A stretch of DNA of 64,000 bases from Chaetorhynchus papuensis (lineage: Eukaryota; Chordata; Aves; Passeriformes; Rhipiduridae), in assembly GCA_013396525.1 (NCBI GenBank), contig VWYX01000279.1, forward strand, positions 856,958 through 920,957. The letters are read 5' to 3'. The notes under the pieces were generated by a model that worked only from the letters and a program-made list of their open reading frames with translations, was not told the DNA's origin and searched no databases. Shown here piece by piece: positions 47,683-60,942 of the stretch. Both the position numbers and the translations under genes were made by a program. Within the stretch, counting starts at the first letter, position 1; each line of letters opens with the position of its first letter.

Positions 47683-49229
47683 TTTATAAAAAATTGAAAC
47701 CAAGAGATGTTTCCACTAAGGGTCAAGCCACTTTTGAATCCACACATCTCCATCCAGGTAATTCTTGGATTGCAGACCTCATCTTCTTGTTTTCCTAGGG
47801 AATGAAGACTCACTGGGAATTATGGCACTGAGTAAAACAGATGAAATATCAGTAAGAAAAGACGCAAAGGTACTGATGTGGATGCCTGGGTTTGCCTCCC
47901 TCCATCACATCACTAAGGTGAGACAGTAAAACACACTCTGCCCTATTTGTCTTCAGTTTTCAGGGTGATGGAGTCACCAAGCCAAAGATGATATGGGCTT
48001 GCAGTGGAAAGGAGAAGCAGCACAGGAGGCACAGCTGCCAGGAGTTGCTACTGGCTTTTCCTACATTGCTAGAAAACAAAAAGCATGGAAAAGTGAAGGC
48101 TTGTGCGGTAAAGCGCTGACAATCTAAGGACAAAATCCTGGCTTACAGGGGTCAAACCAGGAATAGAAGGGCACTTCAAAGTAGCAGAAGACATAGAAAG
48201 TGAAGCAGCAAAAGCTGTTGTCGGGCAAATTCAAATCAGACATTTCAATACTTTTCCTTAAAAAGGAAAAAAAAATAAAAATGGATGATTAACCAAATTA
48301 ATCCCCTGGAAAAAGCCTCTAAGGAAAAAGCCAGTTTCTGTCTCCCTTGACGTCCTCAAAGACCAAGTCTTTCTGGAAGGCAAGCTTTAATCTAAAGGGA
48401 ATTACTGAGCTCAGGGCTGGGATAACTGTGAAACTCAATGGCCAGAAACGGACAGTCAGTTCAGCCAAGATGCTCTAATAGCCCTCCTTCACAGAGATCC
48501 TCCAGGAAATGGGGTAGAAACTCTCTGCAAAGCCACTTCACTGAAATTATTGAAGCTTTTTACAGGCAGTTAATAATTGAGCCTTGCTGTGTCTCAATGA
48601 AGGGGTCAAGAGCACCTGACGTGGTGCTGAGGTGCAGCCCTACCTCTCCTGCCCCTGCCAGGAGCTCCTTCCCCAGCCTCTGCTCGTCTCTCCTGATTCA
48701 GAAAAGCATCTGTTCACTGACTCCCCTCCCAACCTGACCTCTCCTGGCCTTGCTCAGCTCCTCTGAGCTGGCAGGACGATGGCACAGAGAGGCAACTCGC
48801 TCCCTGCCTGTGTTCGGATGGTACCCTCAGTGCCTGACATCATTTTTGACCGAGAGCCACACATCTCTGTGCTCAGCCAGCAACATTTCTGCCTGTAGGG
48901 CACAGGGTGGAAGGAACTTCAAGCCCTGCTGGAGGGTGTGAACGTCCACCAACAGGAAGGTTGATGCACAGGAAGAGAAGGAAGGGAGATGAGACATTCA
49001 GATGGCTTCTCTCTGTTTCTTTTTCTCCCCTGTGACACTTAGAGCCTTTAAAAATAGCCCATTAGTGAAGAACTCGAAAAATGTGCGTTGCACCAATGTT
49101 CTGATTCATGCTGAGTTTGGACTTGAATTCTATGACCAAACTCCTGCATCAAGAAATGGCCGTTTTATACCCATATTTCATAGTCTTCAAAAAAAGCTCC
49201 ATATCTAAAGTCTTCTATGCCACAATATA

Positions 49230-49704
49230 AGAAAGGTGTGGAGCTGTTGGAATGAGTCCAGAAGAGGCCATGCTCTGAGGGCTGGAGCACCTCTACTCTG
49301 GAGCCAGGCTGGGAGAGCTGGGAGTGTTCACCTGGAGAAGAGAAGGCTCCAGGGAGACCTCAGAGCCCCTTCCAGGGCCTAAAGGAGCTCCAGGAGAGCT
49401 GGAGAGGGACTTGGGACAAGGGATGGAGAGACAGGACACAAGGAATGGCTTCCCACTGCCAGAGGGCAGGGATAGATGGGATATTGGGAAGGTGTACATA
49501 TTCTCTGTGAGGATGGTGACACCCTGGCACAGGGTGCCCAGAGAAGCTGTGGCAGCCCCTGCATCCCTGGAAGTGTCCAAGGCCAGGTTGGACAGGGCTT
49601 GGAGCAACCTGGGATAGTGGAAGAAGTCCCTGCCCATGGCAAGGAATTGGAATGAGATGGTTTTTAAGGTCCCTTCCAACCCAACCCATTCCATGATTCT
49701 ATGA
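49230..49704 (+). repeat. CR1 fragment, about 475 bp
   Basis: 'atgagtccagaagaggcca', 'ctctggagccaggctggga', 'gggatattgggaaggtgta', 'aaggtcccttccaaccc', 'ccatgattctatga'. It explains the overlapping open frames at 49.3-49.7 kb. Confidence 0.94.
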
Positions 49705-49827
49705 GGATCATGATCAAAGTTTTGTCAATTTATTTTTCTTCCAAAACCCTTTTTTCTTGTTTGCTTTGCTTTTTTTTCTGTTATCCATTTGTCCTTTGTT
49801 TTTGACAAGAAAAAAAAATGTACTCAC

Positions 49828-50040
49828 CGTGAATGGAAAGGGTCCCATTCCTCACTGCCAGGAATTTGACTCCATATGGAAATAATGGTGGAGAATGGAG
49901 GCTGCCGTAGAGATAGATGTGTGCTTTGTGATGGAAAGGGGCCTCAGGGGATCCCACCTGGAGCTCTCCTCCATCAGAGACCAGGATGTAATGAGCATGC
50001 AGTTCTACAGGTCCTGGTCCGGTGAACAAGAGTTTGCCAC
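49828..50040 (-). CDS. PKHD1: PKHD1 exon B: core of G8 domain
   Basis: Exon of 213 bp, phase 1 to phase 1, about residues 51-121. Acceptor 'ttgtcttcag', donor CACG|gtgagt, both strong. The peptide starts GKLLFTGPG, then has HYILVSDGGELQVG (the G8 signature of an isoleucine strand followed by GG-L-G), then IYLYGSL and FLAVRNGTLSIHG. This is the part of G8 with the conserved glycines; NGT is a sequon. It is isolated between introns of 10.9 and 14.9 kb. The wording is closer to my memory of PKHD1 than of PKHD1L1. A CR1 element ends 124 bp downstream of the donor side (49704). Confidence 0.93.
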
Positions 50041-51286
50041 CTGAAGACAAGAGAAGAACAAAATACAATCATATATTCAGTCAGTCATTCTTTCACAGTC
50101 AAAGGAACTGTGAGAGGTAGGTAAACAGAGGGGTTTGCAATAAAATTGCAAAATTAAGGCTGAAATATTACTGCATTCTGTGAAGTTTCCACCTTGCCCC
50201 ATACTTCTCCCTATGAACTTACCAACTTTTTACAGACCTGATTCATCCAGTCCATTTTTTGATTCTACAACAATCTGCATTTCTAGACTTGAGCAAGGCC
50301 AGTCAGCCTGGGCAGACTCTGCAACCACAGCTAAAGGAAGCTGTGTCTGAAAAATCCCAATTTTAACCAACTAAGTCACTTAATGTTGAAAAGGGATATT
50401 CCTACTTAATTTGTATTATGTTACTTTTTAGATTACAAACTAGTTGTGACTGGGAGAGGGTAGAGGAAAACGTCTTTGGAACACAAGAACTGGCAACTTG
50501 TTTAGATCAGCGGTTGATTTAATCCTGCAAACTCTTCCAGCTGCTGTTCAAAACCAGACGCTTCCAAATACAGTGTAAGACATGTCTCCCTCTAAGCTGG
50601 CTGTGAGTCGATCTCCCCATCCCATAAAAACCTCATTTTAATCCCTAATTAGAGGTTAGCTTTGCCTTAAAGCGTAAGGTTTCATCTCCTCGCCAACATT
50701 TTCCTCCTGCCGACTATTAGTATAACTGGATAAGATTTGCTAGTAATAAAGAACTGGTCTTTGGAATCTTTGTGATATTTGGTCTCAATGACTTCTTGAA
50801 GCAATGAATTCTGTGGGTTAAGTGCATAGTGAATGAAAAGCCATTTCCATGCCTTTTTTTTTTTTTTTTTGACTCAAGCTCTTCAGTTCTGTCAAATGCC
50901 TCTCTTGTTCTTGCCTAGAGTGAGCTGAAAATGCCAGTCTGTCACCTCAGGATGGTTTATTCCATTATCTCCTTTCGTATTTCCTCTCCTGTGAAGGACA
51001 CTGTCACTGCCTTTACAATGGATGTGGACAGAGTGGACTCTCATTCATTTCGTCACACGGCACATGGGATACGCCTTCCTAGGTCAAGCTTGTTTCCCAG
51101 GAGCTAGTAGGGAAATTCCCAAAGTCTGGAAAATTCAGGCCTTTTACAGAGGGTCTACCATGCTCCCTTTGTGTGAAGTAGCTGGTAACTGTGCCAGTTC
51201 ATCCCATGGCCAGCTTGCTACTGGTGGAAGGAGTTTTTAATGGTGATCTCTCTATTTACCACACAGTTGGCTCTCCTGCCTCTCAA

Positions 51287-51499
51287 ATTCTTCCCTGTGA
51301 GGGTGGTGAGACCGTGGCACAGGTCGCCCAGAGAAGCTGTGGCTGCCCATCTCTGGAAGTACTCAAGACCAGGCTGGATGGGACCCTGAGCAACCTGGTC
51401 TAGTGGAATTTGTCCCTGCCCATGGCAGGGGGTGGAACAAGATGATCAGATGATTTTTAAGGTTCCTTCCAACCCAAACCATTCCATGATTCCATGATA
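51287..51499 (+). repeat. CR1 fragment
   Basis: 'aattcttccctgtgagggt', 'cgcccagagaagctgtggc', 'aaggttccttccaaccc', 'ccattccatgattccatga'. Confidence 0.93.
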
Positions 51500-52814
51500 A
51501 CACCACCAATCCTTAGCAAGAAGAAGGGGGATCAGACATCTAGTTTAATTGCAGTACTTAGACAAAAAGAAAAAAAATAAGGTAAGAAGTTCTTATATAA
51601 AAAACAGATTAAATACTACCTTGATCATTGCTTGCCATTGCTCATATTCTGCTTATCCTTATTTCCTTTTTTATTCTTGCATGGAGGGGCTTTCATTGTT
51701 TCATTGATTTCTTAAGTTTATAACAAATTCTTTTAACTTAGTCCTCATTTCCTAGGCTTATAACAAAGCCAGTATTTGAATGAGGACTACCCATTAAATA
51801 TTTTCTTTCCAGATTTGAATGCTTTCTACATATTTTTTTAATAGAAAACGCTTCATCGAAGAAAGAGATAAATCCCACATTTTCTTGCTTATAACCACTG
51901 GGAACCAAAAGTTTGCTCTCACAAACACCAACTCCCCCATGTGTAAATTGTCTCTTTCCCTAGACGTACTTTTCTATGTAAAAATGTATTAATGCTGAGC
52001 CTTTATATAGAATTTTTTCAAATTATACTGCATAGATTGTGATGAACCAGGACAAATTTCAGCTTGTTTCATGTAAAACAACACATGAAATCTGACTCCA
52101 GCAGCAGTTTTAAAGCTCTCGAATGAGACTGGACCTGTTGATTTAAGAATGTGTATTCTTGAAGGAATATTTAATGTTTTCATTCTGTTAGCATTATTTG
52201 GCAATAAATGGTCTGCTGGTCCATCTTCCTCTTGCCATCTAATTTACCATCCTGTTCCCTCCCATACTGAGAACAGAAATATTTATTAAATACTTTTGCC
52301 TTATAGCAGCAGTGTTAATAATTTTATCACAACAATCTATAAATGGAACTGTAAATCACTGCGATTTATTTCACTCCTAACATAAAAAAAGACATCTTCC
52401 CTAAGGTCTTTATTGACTTCCTATGCTCTGATCCCAGTGAAATACAGTCATTTCTGTTTCCACTTCTCTTCATACAATTTTTAATGAGTATTTTAATTGC
52501 TGCCATGCTGTACCACTGAACCAGGAGGACTGATAGACAGTTCTCCTATCATTTGATTGTAAAATCTGTTCTGTCTCCAAGAAGATTTCCCAAGTTTCTG
52601 TCACATTTTTTTCCATTTGAAATTTTCAAGCTGTTGATCAAAGACTTTCCATATCTTTTGTGGATTTCTGAGTGTCTAAGAAGTCTGAATGCTGCTGACT
52701 GCTCTGCACTAGGTGCAAGTACAAGCAATAGTCCCACCACATTCCAGGAGCAGCTGGAATTCCAGCAGGAGCTGTGCACACCTGGCCTGCAAGTTTGACC
52801 CTTCCAGGGAGAAA

Positions 52815-53065
52815 TCAGAGTCACTGAGGATGGAAAAGACTTGGAGTCCAAGACTGAGATCACTGAGTCCAACCATTAATCCAGTACTGTCAAGTCAACC
52901 ACTAAACCGTGTCTGCAAGCATCACGTCCACACATTTTTTGAACACTTCCAGGGATGATGAGTCCACCACTGCCCTGGGAAGTCTGTTACACTGCTTGAC
53001 TTCCCTTTCAGTAAAGGAATTCTTCCTAATATTCAATTTAAACCTCCCCTGGTGCAATTTGAACA
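52815..53065 (-). repeat. CR1 fragment
   Basis: Reverse copy: 'agagtcactgaggatggaa', 'gagtccaaccattaatcc', 'cttccagggatgatgagtc', 'tcctaatattcaatttaaa'. Confidence 0.88.
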
Positions 53066-53074
53066 CCAGAAGCC

Positions 53075-53298
53075 CTTATTTTAGGAAGAATTTTTTCCCT
53101 GTAAGGGTGGTGAGGAACTAGAAGAGGTTGCCCAGAGAAGCTGTGGCTGGCCCATCCCTGGAAGGGTTCAAGGCCAGCTTGGATGGGGCTTTAAGCAACC
53201 CAGTCTAGTTTACAGTGTCCTGTCCACAGCACGGGGGCTGGAACAAGATGGTTTTTAAGGTTCCTTCCAACCAAACCATTCTATAATTGTGTGATTCT
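53075..53298 (+). repeat. CR1 fragment
   Basis: 'ttattttaggaagaatttt', 'gttgcccagagaagctgtg', 'aaggttccttccaaccaaa', 'ccattctataattgtgtga'. It abuts the reverse copy at 52815-53065, giving a tail-out inverted pair. Confidence 0.9.
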
Positions 53299-56200
53299 CT
53301 GTATGTGACTCTTTTGCTTTCCCTTCAGAGCAGCAGTCAGACCCAGCTTGTAACCCTAGAAAAGGGACAGATGAGCTACACTTATGGTCACTCCACAATG
53401 CTGTTGTCCCCTGGATCTTTGCAAAGCTTCTGAAACCCTCCCAGGACAAATCCAAACGGTGCTCAGTCTTTGGGAGATAATACAGTGAAAAAAGTGAAGT
53501 TCAGCTGCTGAGGATAAAAGAAGAGCAGCGCCACAGATCAGAAAAGAAAGCATTAGGAAGGAATCATTTAACCATTTATCAAGTCTATGTGTAAAACAAA
53601 CTCTGGCCAAACTTAAAAATTCTTCTGTCCAAAAATTGCATATGGTCCCACTAACTCTCTGTGGTTTGTGTTGGGTCAGAATAAATATACATTTTCTGCT
53701 TTACAAGGTTGTCTTCGCCTTTTTCTGAAAAAGAAAATAAAAGTTATGCTTCCTTCTTTTATTGCACTTGACCCCTTCTCTGAAAGCAGAAAGCAGGAAT
53801 ATTGCTCAACGGAGCCTTTGGCTGTGACCCTCAAATTGTTTGTTATGGCTGCGCAGGAAAGCAAAGTCCTACACATGACCTTGAGGGTGATTTTATAAAA
53901 ATCAATCAACCACTGTTATGATGGCCTCCCCACCAAGCAAAATAAATACAATTAAGCCCATAATCACTTCTGTACAGTAATGTGCAAATTCAATGGGTCT
54001 CTTTAGGTGGACTGAGGGAGAGAGGGGAGAAATATGTTGAGGCTATTTGATACTTTGTGAGAACATCAGAAGCACCATTCTTCTCAATTAACCCAGCAAT
54101 TAGCCTCCACCTCTGCACGAACAGAAAAGAAATCTTTCTTTATCTGTCTTTACCAAAGGGGGAAAAAAAAAGGAGGAAAGGAAAGAATAAAAACAAGGCA
54201 ATTCCATCTGTCCCACAGGAGGGGAGAAGCAGCCAGACCAAATAATTTAAAAAAAAAGAAATATTAAAGAAAACAAACCTGATAATAAGGTGGGATGTTT
54301 AATTTGCTGAAAGAATAATTACAACACCACCAGTTTTGTGAAAAGAGATTTACCTCCTGAAGTCCTTGGGAAATGGTGGAAGACATGCTCAAAACTAAAG
54401 GATTCGGAAAGGGAATGTTTTAGCAATTGTCTCTGTCAGGTGTCCTGGACTGACTCATGCAATGCCACAGCTCAGGTATCCAAAACATTAACTATGACAA
54501 GAGGCTGTATTATGCACTTCTGAAAAAAAAATTAATAATGATGGAGAAGAGGAATGGGAGGATTGTTGTGGGGAGTTTCTTCTTGCCTCTGTCATGAAGA
54601 TTCATACTTGCAGACACAGCAGCTTATATCCCTTCTCAAAAACCTCATTTTAAATAAAGAAATATTTCTAACATAGATATTCTCATAATGTATAAAAGCA
54701 GTGTTGCTATCCCTCATTTAGGTTGTGATGTAGACAGTTCTAGAGATTTCCTGAAACTGGAGAGAAGCAAAGTTCCCATTCCAAAGTACACCTTTAATTT
54801 TGAGACCTTTTCTGTCATGATCTTTTGAGGCCACACTTTGCATTCACTTTCAATATATGATATTTTTACTAATGAACAGCTCATTAGGGAGCTGGGATAA
54901 AAGTAACATATATATATTTAGTTCTACTTCAGATATTCAGTTCCACTTCATATTTGATTTAATTCTCCTTCTTTATGTAAAGCTGAATACAGTGTTAAAG
55001 CAAGCAAACTTCAAGAAGAGTGCTGGATAGTCTCAAGATATTTTTTTTTCAATAATCAAGTAGTAGAAGAGTACCAACAGTCTTATATATCGCTACTGTG
55101 TCATAACTTTCAATTAACAGGAAATTTCCTCTGCTTGGAAAGGGGTTTGCAGATTGAAAGCTCATCCCCTCACCTGGACTGCTCCTTCCCATCACAGGGG
55201 AGAACTGCTCTGGTTCCATGACCATGAGTAACATCCCCACAGCCTTCAGCTTGCCCTTACCAGCTCCTCTCACTTGGTGTTTCACATGACAAAGCCACAG
55301 AATATCCCATGAGACAGGCTCAGGCTAAGCAATTCTACTCCTGGCCAGCATCCCTGAGTGGCAAACAGCAGGATGTCACTGCCAGAGCTGGAATAGCTTT
55401 GCTTGATCCTGTAAAACCACAAGGCTTCAGTGTGCTGGAAGCCCTCTCACTGCTCATTATTCTGCTCCAAGAGTGTCCCTGCTGGGGCCTCCAAGCAGGA
55501 AAAAAAATATCCCAAAGCAACTAAAATCTTGCTGTGTACTGAGCTTTAAAAAAGACAATTAATTATTTCATGGACCTGTCACCTGCACCCTGTTGACATG
55601 CTCAAAGGACATTCCAACAAGCCATGAAAGTTGTTTGCCGGTTGGACCATGGCTGAACAAGATGCAATATAACAAAATCAAATATTTTGTTATGTTGGCC
55701 CCATCCAAAAGGCTGCTCAAACCAAGAGTCCAAAATTCATCCTGCACCTCCCTCAAAATGTTCCTCTATGTTCACAGCACACAGGTACAGACCCCAGATT
55801 AGCTCTGAATTCAAATGCCTACGTATTTCCACCAGCACATCACCAACATACTCACAAGCTAAGCTTTTATTCCAGCATTTTGTTGGATGGAGGCCTTAAT
55901 CCATTCCTGGGAGAGGAACCAGCAGCTGCTGCAGTACTCTCAGACAGAATTCATCTCCCCAGCCTGACAAGCCTTTGGTTTTTGGCTTGCTGTGCTCACA
56001 GCCATCTGTTCAGATGGCACGTGCTCCCTTGGAAGCTGGTCAGGCTTTTCCCTTAGAACTCAGGAGCCAGGCAAATGCAATTCGGATCGGCAGCCGGGAA
56101 GGTGCTGCCATAGCTGTATCACCTTCAAAGAACTCCTTCCATTTCTTCAGCTCTCACCTGGCCTTTGAGATATTTAGCAACTTGATGGATTTGGAAGAGG

Positions 56201-56406
56201 AGAGCTGATTTGGTGAGGAAGAGGTGTGGACACTCCAGGGTGGCTTCTAGCTCATCTGACACCCTCTGGGATCGAACTGAGGAGCTTCCAGGTGGACCTT
56301 GTGAAAGCATTAGGTAAACACCACCCATAGAGGTATGATGAAAACAAAGGTCCTTGGGCTTTGTTTCAAGTCCCCAAATGACAGACATTCATTAGATGCA
56401 CATTTG

Positions 56407-56620
56407 GAAATTCTTCCCTGTGATGGGGGTGAGGCCCTGGCACAGGTCGCCCGCAGAAGCTGTGGCTGTCCCTGGATCCCTGGAAGTGTCCAAGGCCAGG
56501 CTGGACGGGTCTTGGAGCAACCTGGGATAGTGGAAGGTGTCCCTGCCCACGGCAGGGTGTAGAATGAGATGAGATTTAGGGTCCCTTCCAACCAAACCCA
56601 TTCTGTGATTTTGTGATTCC
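56407..56620 (+). repeat. CR1 fragment
   Basis: 'gaaattcttccctgtgatg', 'ccaaggccaggctggacgg', 'agggtcccttccaaccaaa', 'attctgtgattttgtgatt'. Confidence 0.93.
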
Positions 56621-57774
56621 CTCCTTCCACGACAGTGATTACAGGAACGAGTTGGTGCTGCCTCAGGTTTCTGCTCAGTCTCTGCCAGAGCTGTGTTCGG
56701 TTCCTTGGCCAGGATTAGCTTTCACAGATCTGCTCATCATGCAGCATCCCAGAGGAGTCTCAAGAGCTGCTGAAGTTGCAGCAAATCAATTTACCTGGCA
56801 AGTGAGAGCCCTGGGAGTCCAACACACATCCTGTAAGCCCATCTGGAACATGATGGCAAAAGAAACCTGCAGCCCACACCAAAACATGAACCAGGGTTTG
56901 CAGCTGGGGGAGGATGTGAAAAGACCCACCCCTTAAATTGCTACTGATTGAGGACCTTAAAACCCTTCCTCCAGGAATGTCCACCACTGTGGGCTGCACT
57001 CTACTGGCTAACACTGAATCCCTGCAGAAAAATGTACTGAAAAATAAAGAACTGATGCCTTTCACTAGTTTTCCATGAAAAAAGACAGGATTTTAAAGCT
57101 CTGAGACTGATTATTGAAGGCTCACCATAACAATATAGGAAAATATCACACAGTGACAGAGAGAAATAGAGCCGACTTTTCTTCCTTTTAAATCTCAATT
57201 AAAAAATACATTGGATGAAATTTCCCATTAGCTGGTACTATTTGTACATCCCATGTTCTTTCTTTAATTAAAAAACATGCTTATTGCAATACTGCCAGAA
57301 TCGTTTTTACGGTATTTTAATTGTAATGTCTCTGCCTGATTAAAAAAAGAAAATATGAACTGGAAACTGCCTGCAAAAAAAAAAAGAAAAAGTATCACAA
57401 TGCATATCCCAAATGGATTGTTCAAAATGGCACAGGAAACACTATGACAGGAGCAGGTTCCAACTGTGCCTACTGACAAGGGATTTAAAAATGAGTTTAA
57501 GGACTGGTTGATGCCATAGACAAGAAAACAGAGGGAAAATCTTCTTCCTTCTTTCACTGAATTAGAACCCAATATTTATCAGCAGTGACTGAAGAGAGGT
57601 TATTTGACAACTACTGAAGTCAGTGAATATTTGATGCTTGTTGCTAATAGCATCAAAGGCGAGGAAAAGACAAGCAAAATCAATATCTGTGTTTTCCCTA
57701 CCCCCAGATTTACTCACAGGATCCATTCTGGCCACAGTCTTATCAAAGTGTGGATTACAAGAAGTTCAAAATAT

Positions 57775-57905
57775 TCACAGAATCAGAGAATCAAAGAAAA
57801 ACTGCACGTGGCACTCAGTGCTCTGGTCTAGTTGACAAGGTGGTGTTTGGTCAAAGGCTGGACTCCATGATCTCCGAGGCCTTTTCCAACCTAAATGATT
57901 CTTTA
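57775..57905 (+). repeat. CR1 fragment (subfamily like 44-439)
   Basis: 'gtggcactcagtgctctgg', 'gacaaggtggtgtttggtc', 'ggccttttccaacctaaat', 'gattcttta'. Confidence 0.85.
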
Positions 57906-60900
57906 ATTGAAATTGAGGCTTTCCCACTATAAGGATCAAAGCAATCTTCCCCCTTATGCCTGCAAGAGTGGCCACCTCAAAACTGCCATTGCAAGAGCAG
58001 CAGCCCAGGTGGGGATCTTCAATTCCACCAGGGTGTACTGGCAGTGTCAGCCCAAAATTCATCTCCAAGGAACTCCTGGAAGACCAGACAGCGTTTTTTT
58101 TTTTTGTCTCCAGACCTCGCTAGACCACTATAATTTCAAACAAAGGCAACAACACATCTGAGCTATCATCCCATCAAACGCAAAGAAGTTCCTCCAGAGT
58201 AAAAGCCGCACAAAGGAAATTTCCATCTGTCCTGGGTTATCATAAATATTTCCATACTTGTGATGCCGGGATTACAAAAATAACTGCAATCTGCTGAACA
58301 TACAGAATTATCTACAGCCTGTCTATCTTGTATCTCTTCCCCAATCTGTCTTGTCTGAGCCGTTTCACAGCCTGACTATTAAACTTTCCACTCTCGATAT
58401 CCACGTGTTCGTGCTCCCCTTGTTGAGGAGGAGGGAGAAACTGCTGAGCCCTCCTTGCACTGAGCAGAACCCAGCTGCCTAATCCTATTTTCCTATTGTT
58501 CTGACCTCCAGATCTTCCACCCAGACAGTCTGGTCATTCCCAGAACCACTATATATTTGGAGCTATATGTTAATACAGCCAAAGAAGGGTCACTTTAAGG
58601 TAGCAAGTGCAATTGGTGTCCTTGTTCTAACACTCATTTAAATAATTCCTGCAATGCTGAAATCATCAGAAGGAGACAACACAGGGGCAGTATACAAAAT
58701 CCTCGTGATGTCTTACAAGAAGGGTGATTTCAAGAAATGGGCCTGTAAATTTGTGTTGGGTTTGCTAGATACAGCACCAGAAAATGGGCAGTGTAGCAGC
58801 AGTGGATTCAGTAGCATTACAGCGTTTTTTTCATCCACAAAGCCTTTTATTTTCAGCTTAAGAGTGCACAGACAGCCTGATGCTGAGTCATGAAAGCCAA
58901 AGGGAGTAGAGCTACAATTGAATCCCATTCTCCAGCTCTGACTAAGAAAAACTCTCCAGGTAGAACAGGAATGAGATGTTTCAGTCGAAGGACATATTTA
59001 CACCTACCTTAGGGGTTAAGGGTTTACTGCTATGCCCATCTTGCACCTGGGGAAAGTGGTTGATTATTTGATATGCTCACGGAGTTGGTAGCTGCTGCTC
59101 TGAGGTATCACCTGTGATTCAGTTTGAGATGGGTGTCTATAATTCCTAAGATGAACAAGTCTTCGGTGGTGTGTGTTATCTATCAATACAGGAGCCTAAA
59201 CAGCTCCCCTGATCTGGACAACTTAAAAAAAGGGAAAGTGAAGAAAGATAAATCTCAGCCTTATTTCAGAGCAGATCTTGGCATGTCTTGATTCCAAATC
59301 TAACCAAGGGTAAACAGCCAGAGAACCCGTGGAAGTGGGAGTGGATGCAACAGGCAACTTCACAAGGCCCAGATAAAACATTCCCGTGCAGGTTATTGTT
59401 TCTAAAATGTTTGGTTTCTCTGTTTGCTACAAAACATTGGAGAATATAATCACATCTGGAATATTCTAATGCTGCTTTTCTAACTAAATTGACATTATAA
59501 ACCAGGCTTCTTGGAAAACACGATAAAGAGGAGGAATGATTTGAATATCAGATGAGCCAAAGTCATAAAGATACTACTCCAGACTTCATTAAACTCAATC
59601 AGAGCTCTGGTAGCTTCATGAGCGCTGACTCATAGATCAAATGAGCCTTTGAATGGGTCCAAAGTTCAGAGGGTTTCTGTTTCAATATTGTGCCCCAATT
59701 TTTCACAAAGTCAGTGACTTGAGCCCCAACATCTTCATCCAGATTTGCAGCCAAAAGGAATCTGGTGTTCTGACCCGTCTCCTCTAAAGTATGTCATAAT
59801 CACAATGAGTTTAAGAAGAATCTTGAATCACAGATTTAGGATTTTCACTGGGGAAAAAAATTATACCAAAGCATTTCATCTTTTTTTAAATCTCAAATTC
59901 TCAGCTGATTTTTAATTTTGTTTTTAAACAGGAATGATGTCTGATGTAGCAGTTCTTTCAAACGTCTGAACATAGACTGAGCAAGTTCAATCAGTTTTGG
60001 AAATGATCTCAAGATAGGGATAAAATTGCAAAGCTTTATCTTTATAGAATTATCATTCAAATTTAAATTTAAAAATAACTGTCAAATGTATGAGTTTCAC
60101 CATCATGCCAATGAAAAACTAGTACCTTTAATATCATTTTAGTATAAAAGCAGTTTTATCAGCAAAGATCCAAGTTTCTACATGTATAAAAACTCCTGTT
60201 TTAATTTTTTGAGCTCTATTTCAGCCGAGGCTTAACTTTGAGCTAGCAATTTCACCAGCACAACTCATTCCCTTAATACCAGATGTGTGTACAGCAGTTT
60301 CCACAACCAAGACCTAACTTCCAGGGGAGAATATTTCTGGCATGGAATTACGAGTCCTTTGAATTCTTACTTTGACACCCACAGAGATATACCTGTCTCA
60401 CACTTATTCTGGGTCTATGTATGGCTGCAGAAACCCAGCAGATCCAGGGCTTCCCATCATGACCACGCTCACTTATTTACTTACTGCCCACCAGCTGTGC
60501 TCTAGGATTTTTGATTATTTGGTGCCTTTGACAGCTGTGACCTGCAATTCTGTATTGTCATTAATTTTGTACAGGTGTTTGCAACACACCTGCCTCAAAG
60601 ATGCCAAACAGAACAGAGGTGATTGTTGTTATCAGCAGTGCCATTATCACTGAACACTGCACAGGAGAGAAGCAATTTTGGCTGGGGAAAGAAAAAAGGG
60701 AAAAAAAGGCCCTTTTGCTTATATTGTCATCATGCCTCAAACAGCACAAACATTTGCTTCTGCACACAGAATAATTAAATTCTTTCCCCGTCCCCCATCA
60801 CTGGCCCCTTGCATCTACTGAGAGCAGGCTCAGCCTGAACAACCAGGTGTCTCCTCTGACGCCGGGAGTGGAAGAAGAGATCAGACCCATGAAAAACCCC

Positions 60901-60942
60901 AGCCCTGGAAGAGGAAGAGCACCGAACCCCCCTCCTGCAGAC

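Larger units (their letters stand above)
34907..49827 (-). other. Intron B-C (14.9 kb)
   Basis: The largest intron in the window. It carries at least fourteen CR1 pieces on both strands, listed separately, together with (TA)n near 35695-35710 and an 'attct' run near 44075-44103. A repeat-poor block at 46440-46860 looks like a conserved element. Open frames at 35.8-36.6, 45.7-46.2 and 49.3-49.7 kb are CR1-derived. No exon or nested gene is recognised. Confidence 0.7.
50041..60942 (-). other. Intron A-B (10.9 kb)
   Basis: Intron with CR1 pieces at 51287-51499 (+), 52815-53065 (-), 53075-53298 (+), 56407-56620 (+) and 57775-57905 (+). From 58 to 60.9 kb I see no repeat. An 11-bp inverted repeat ('tagtcctcatt') spans 51739-51789. 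No exon recognised. Confidence 0.7.
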
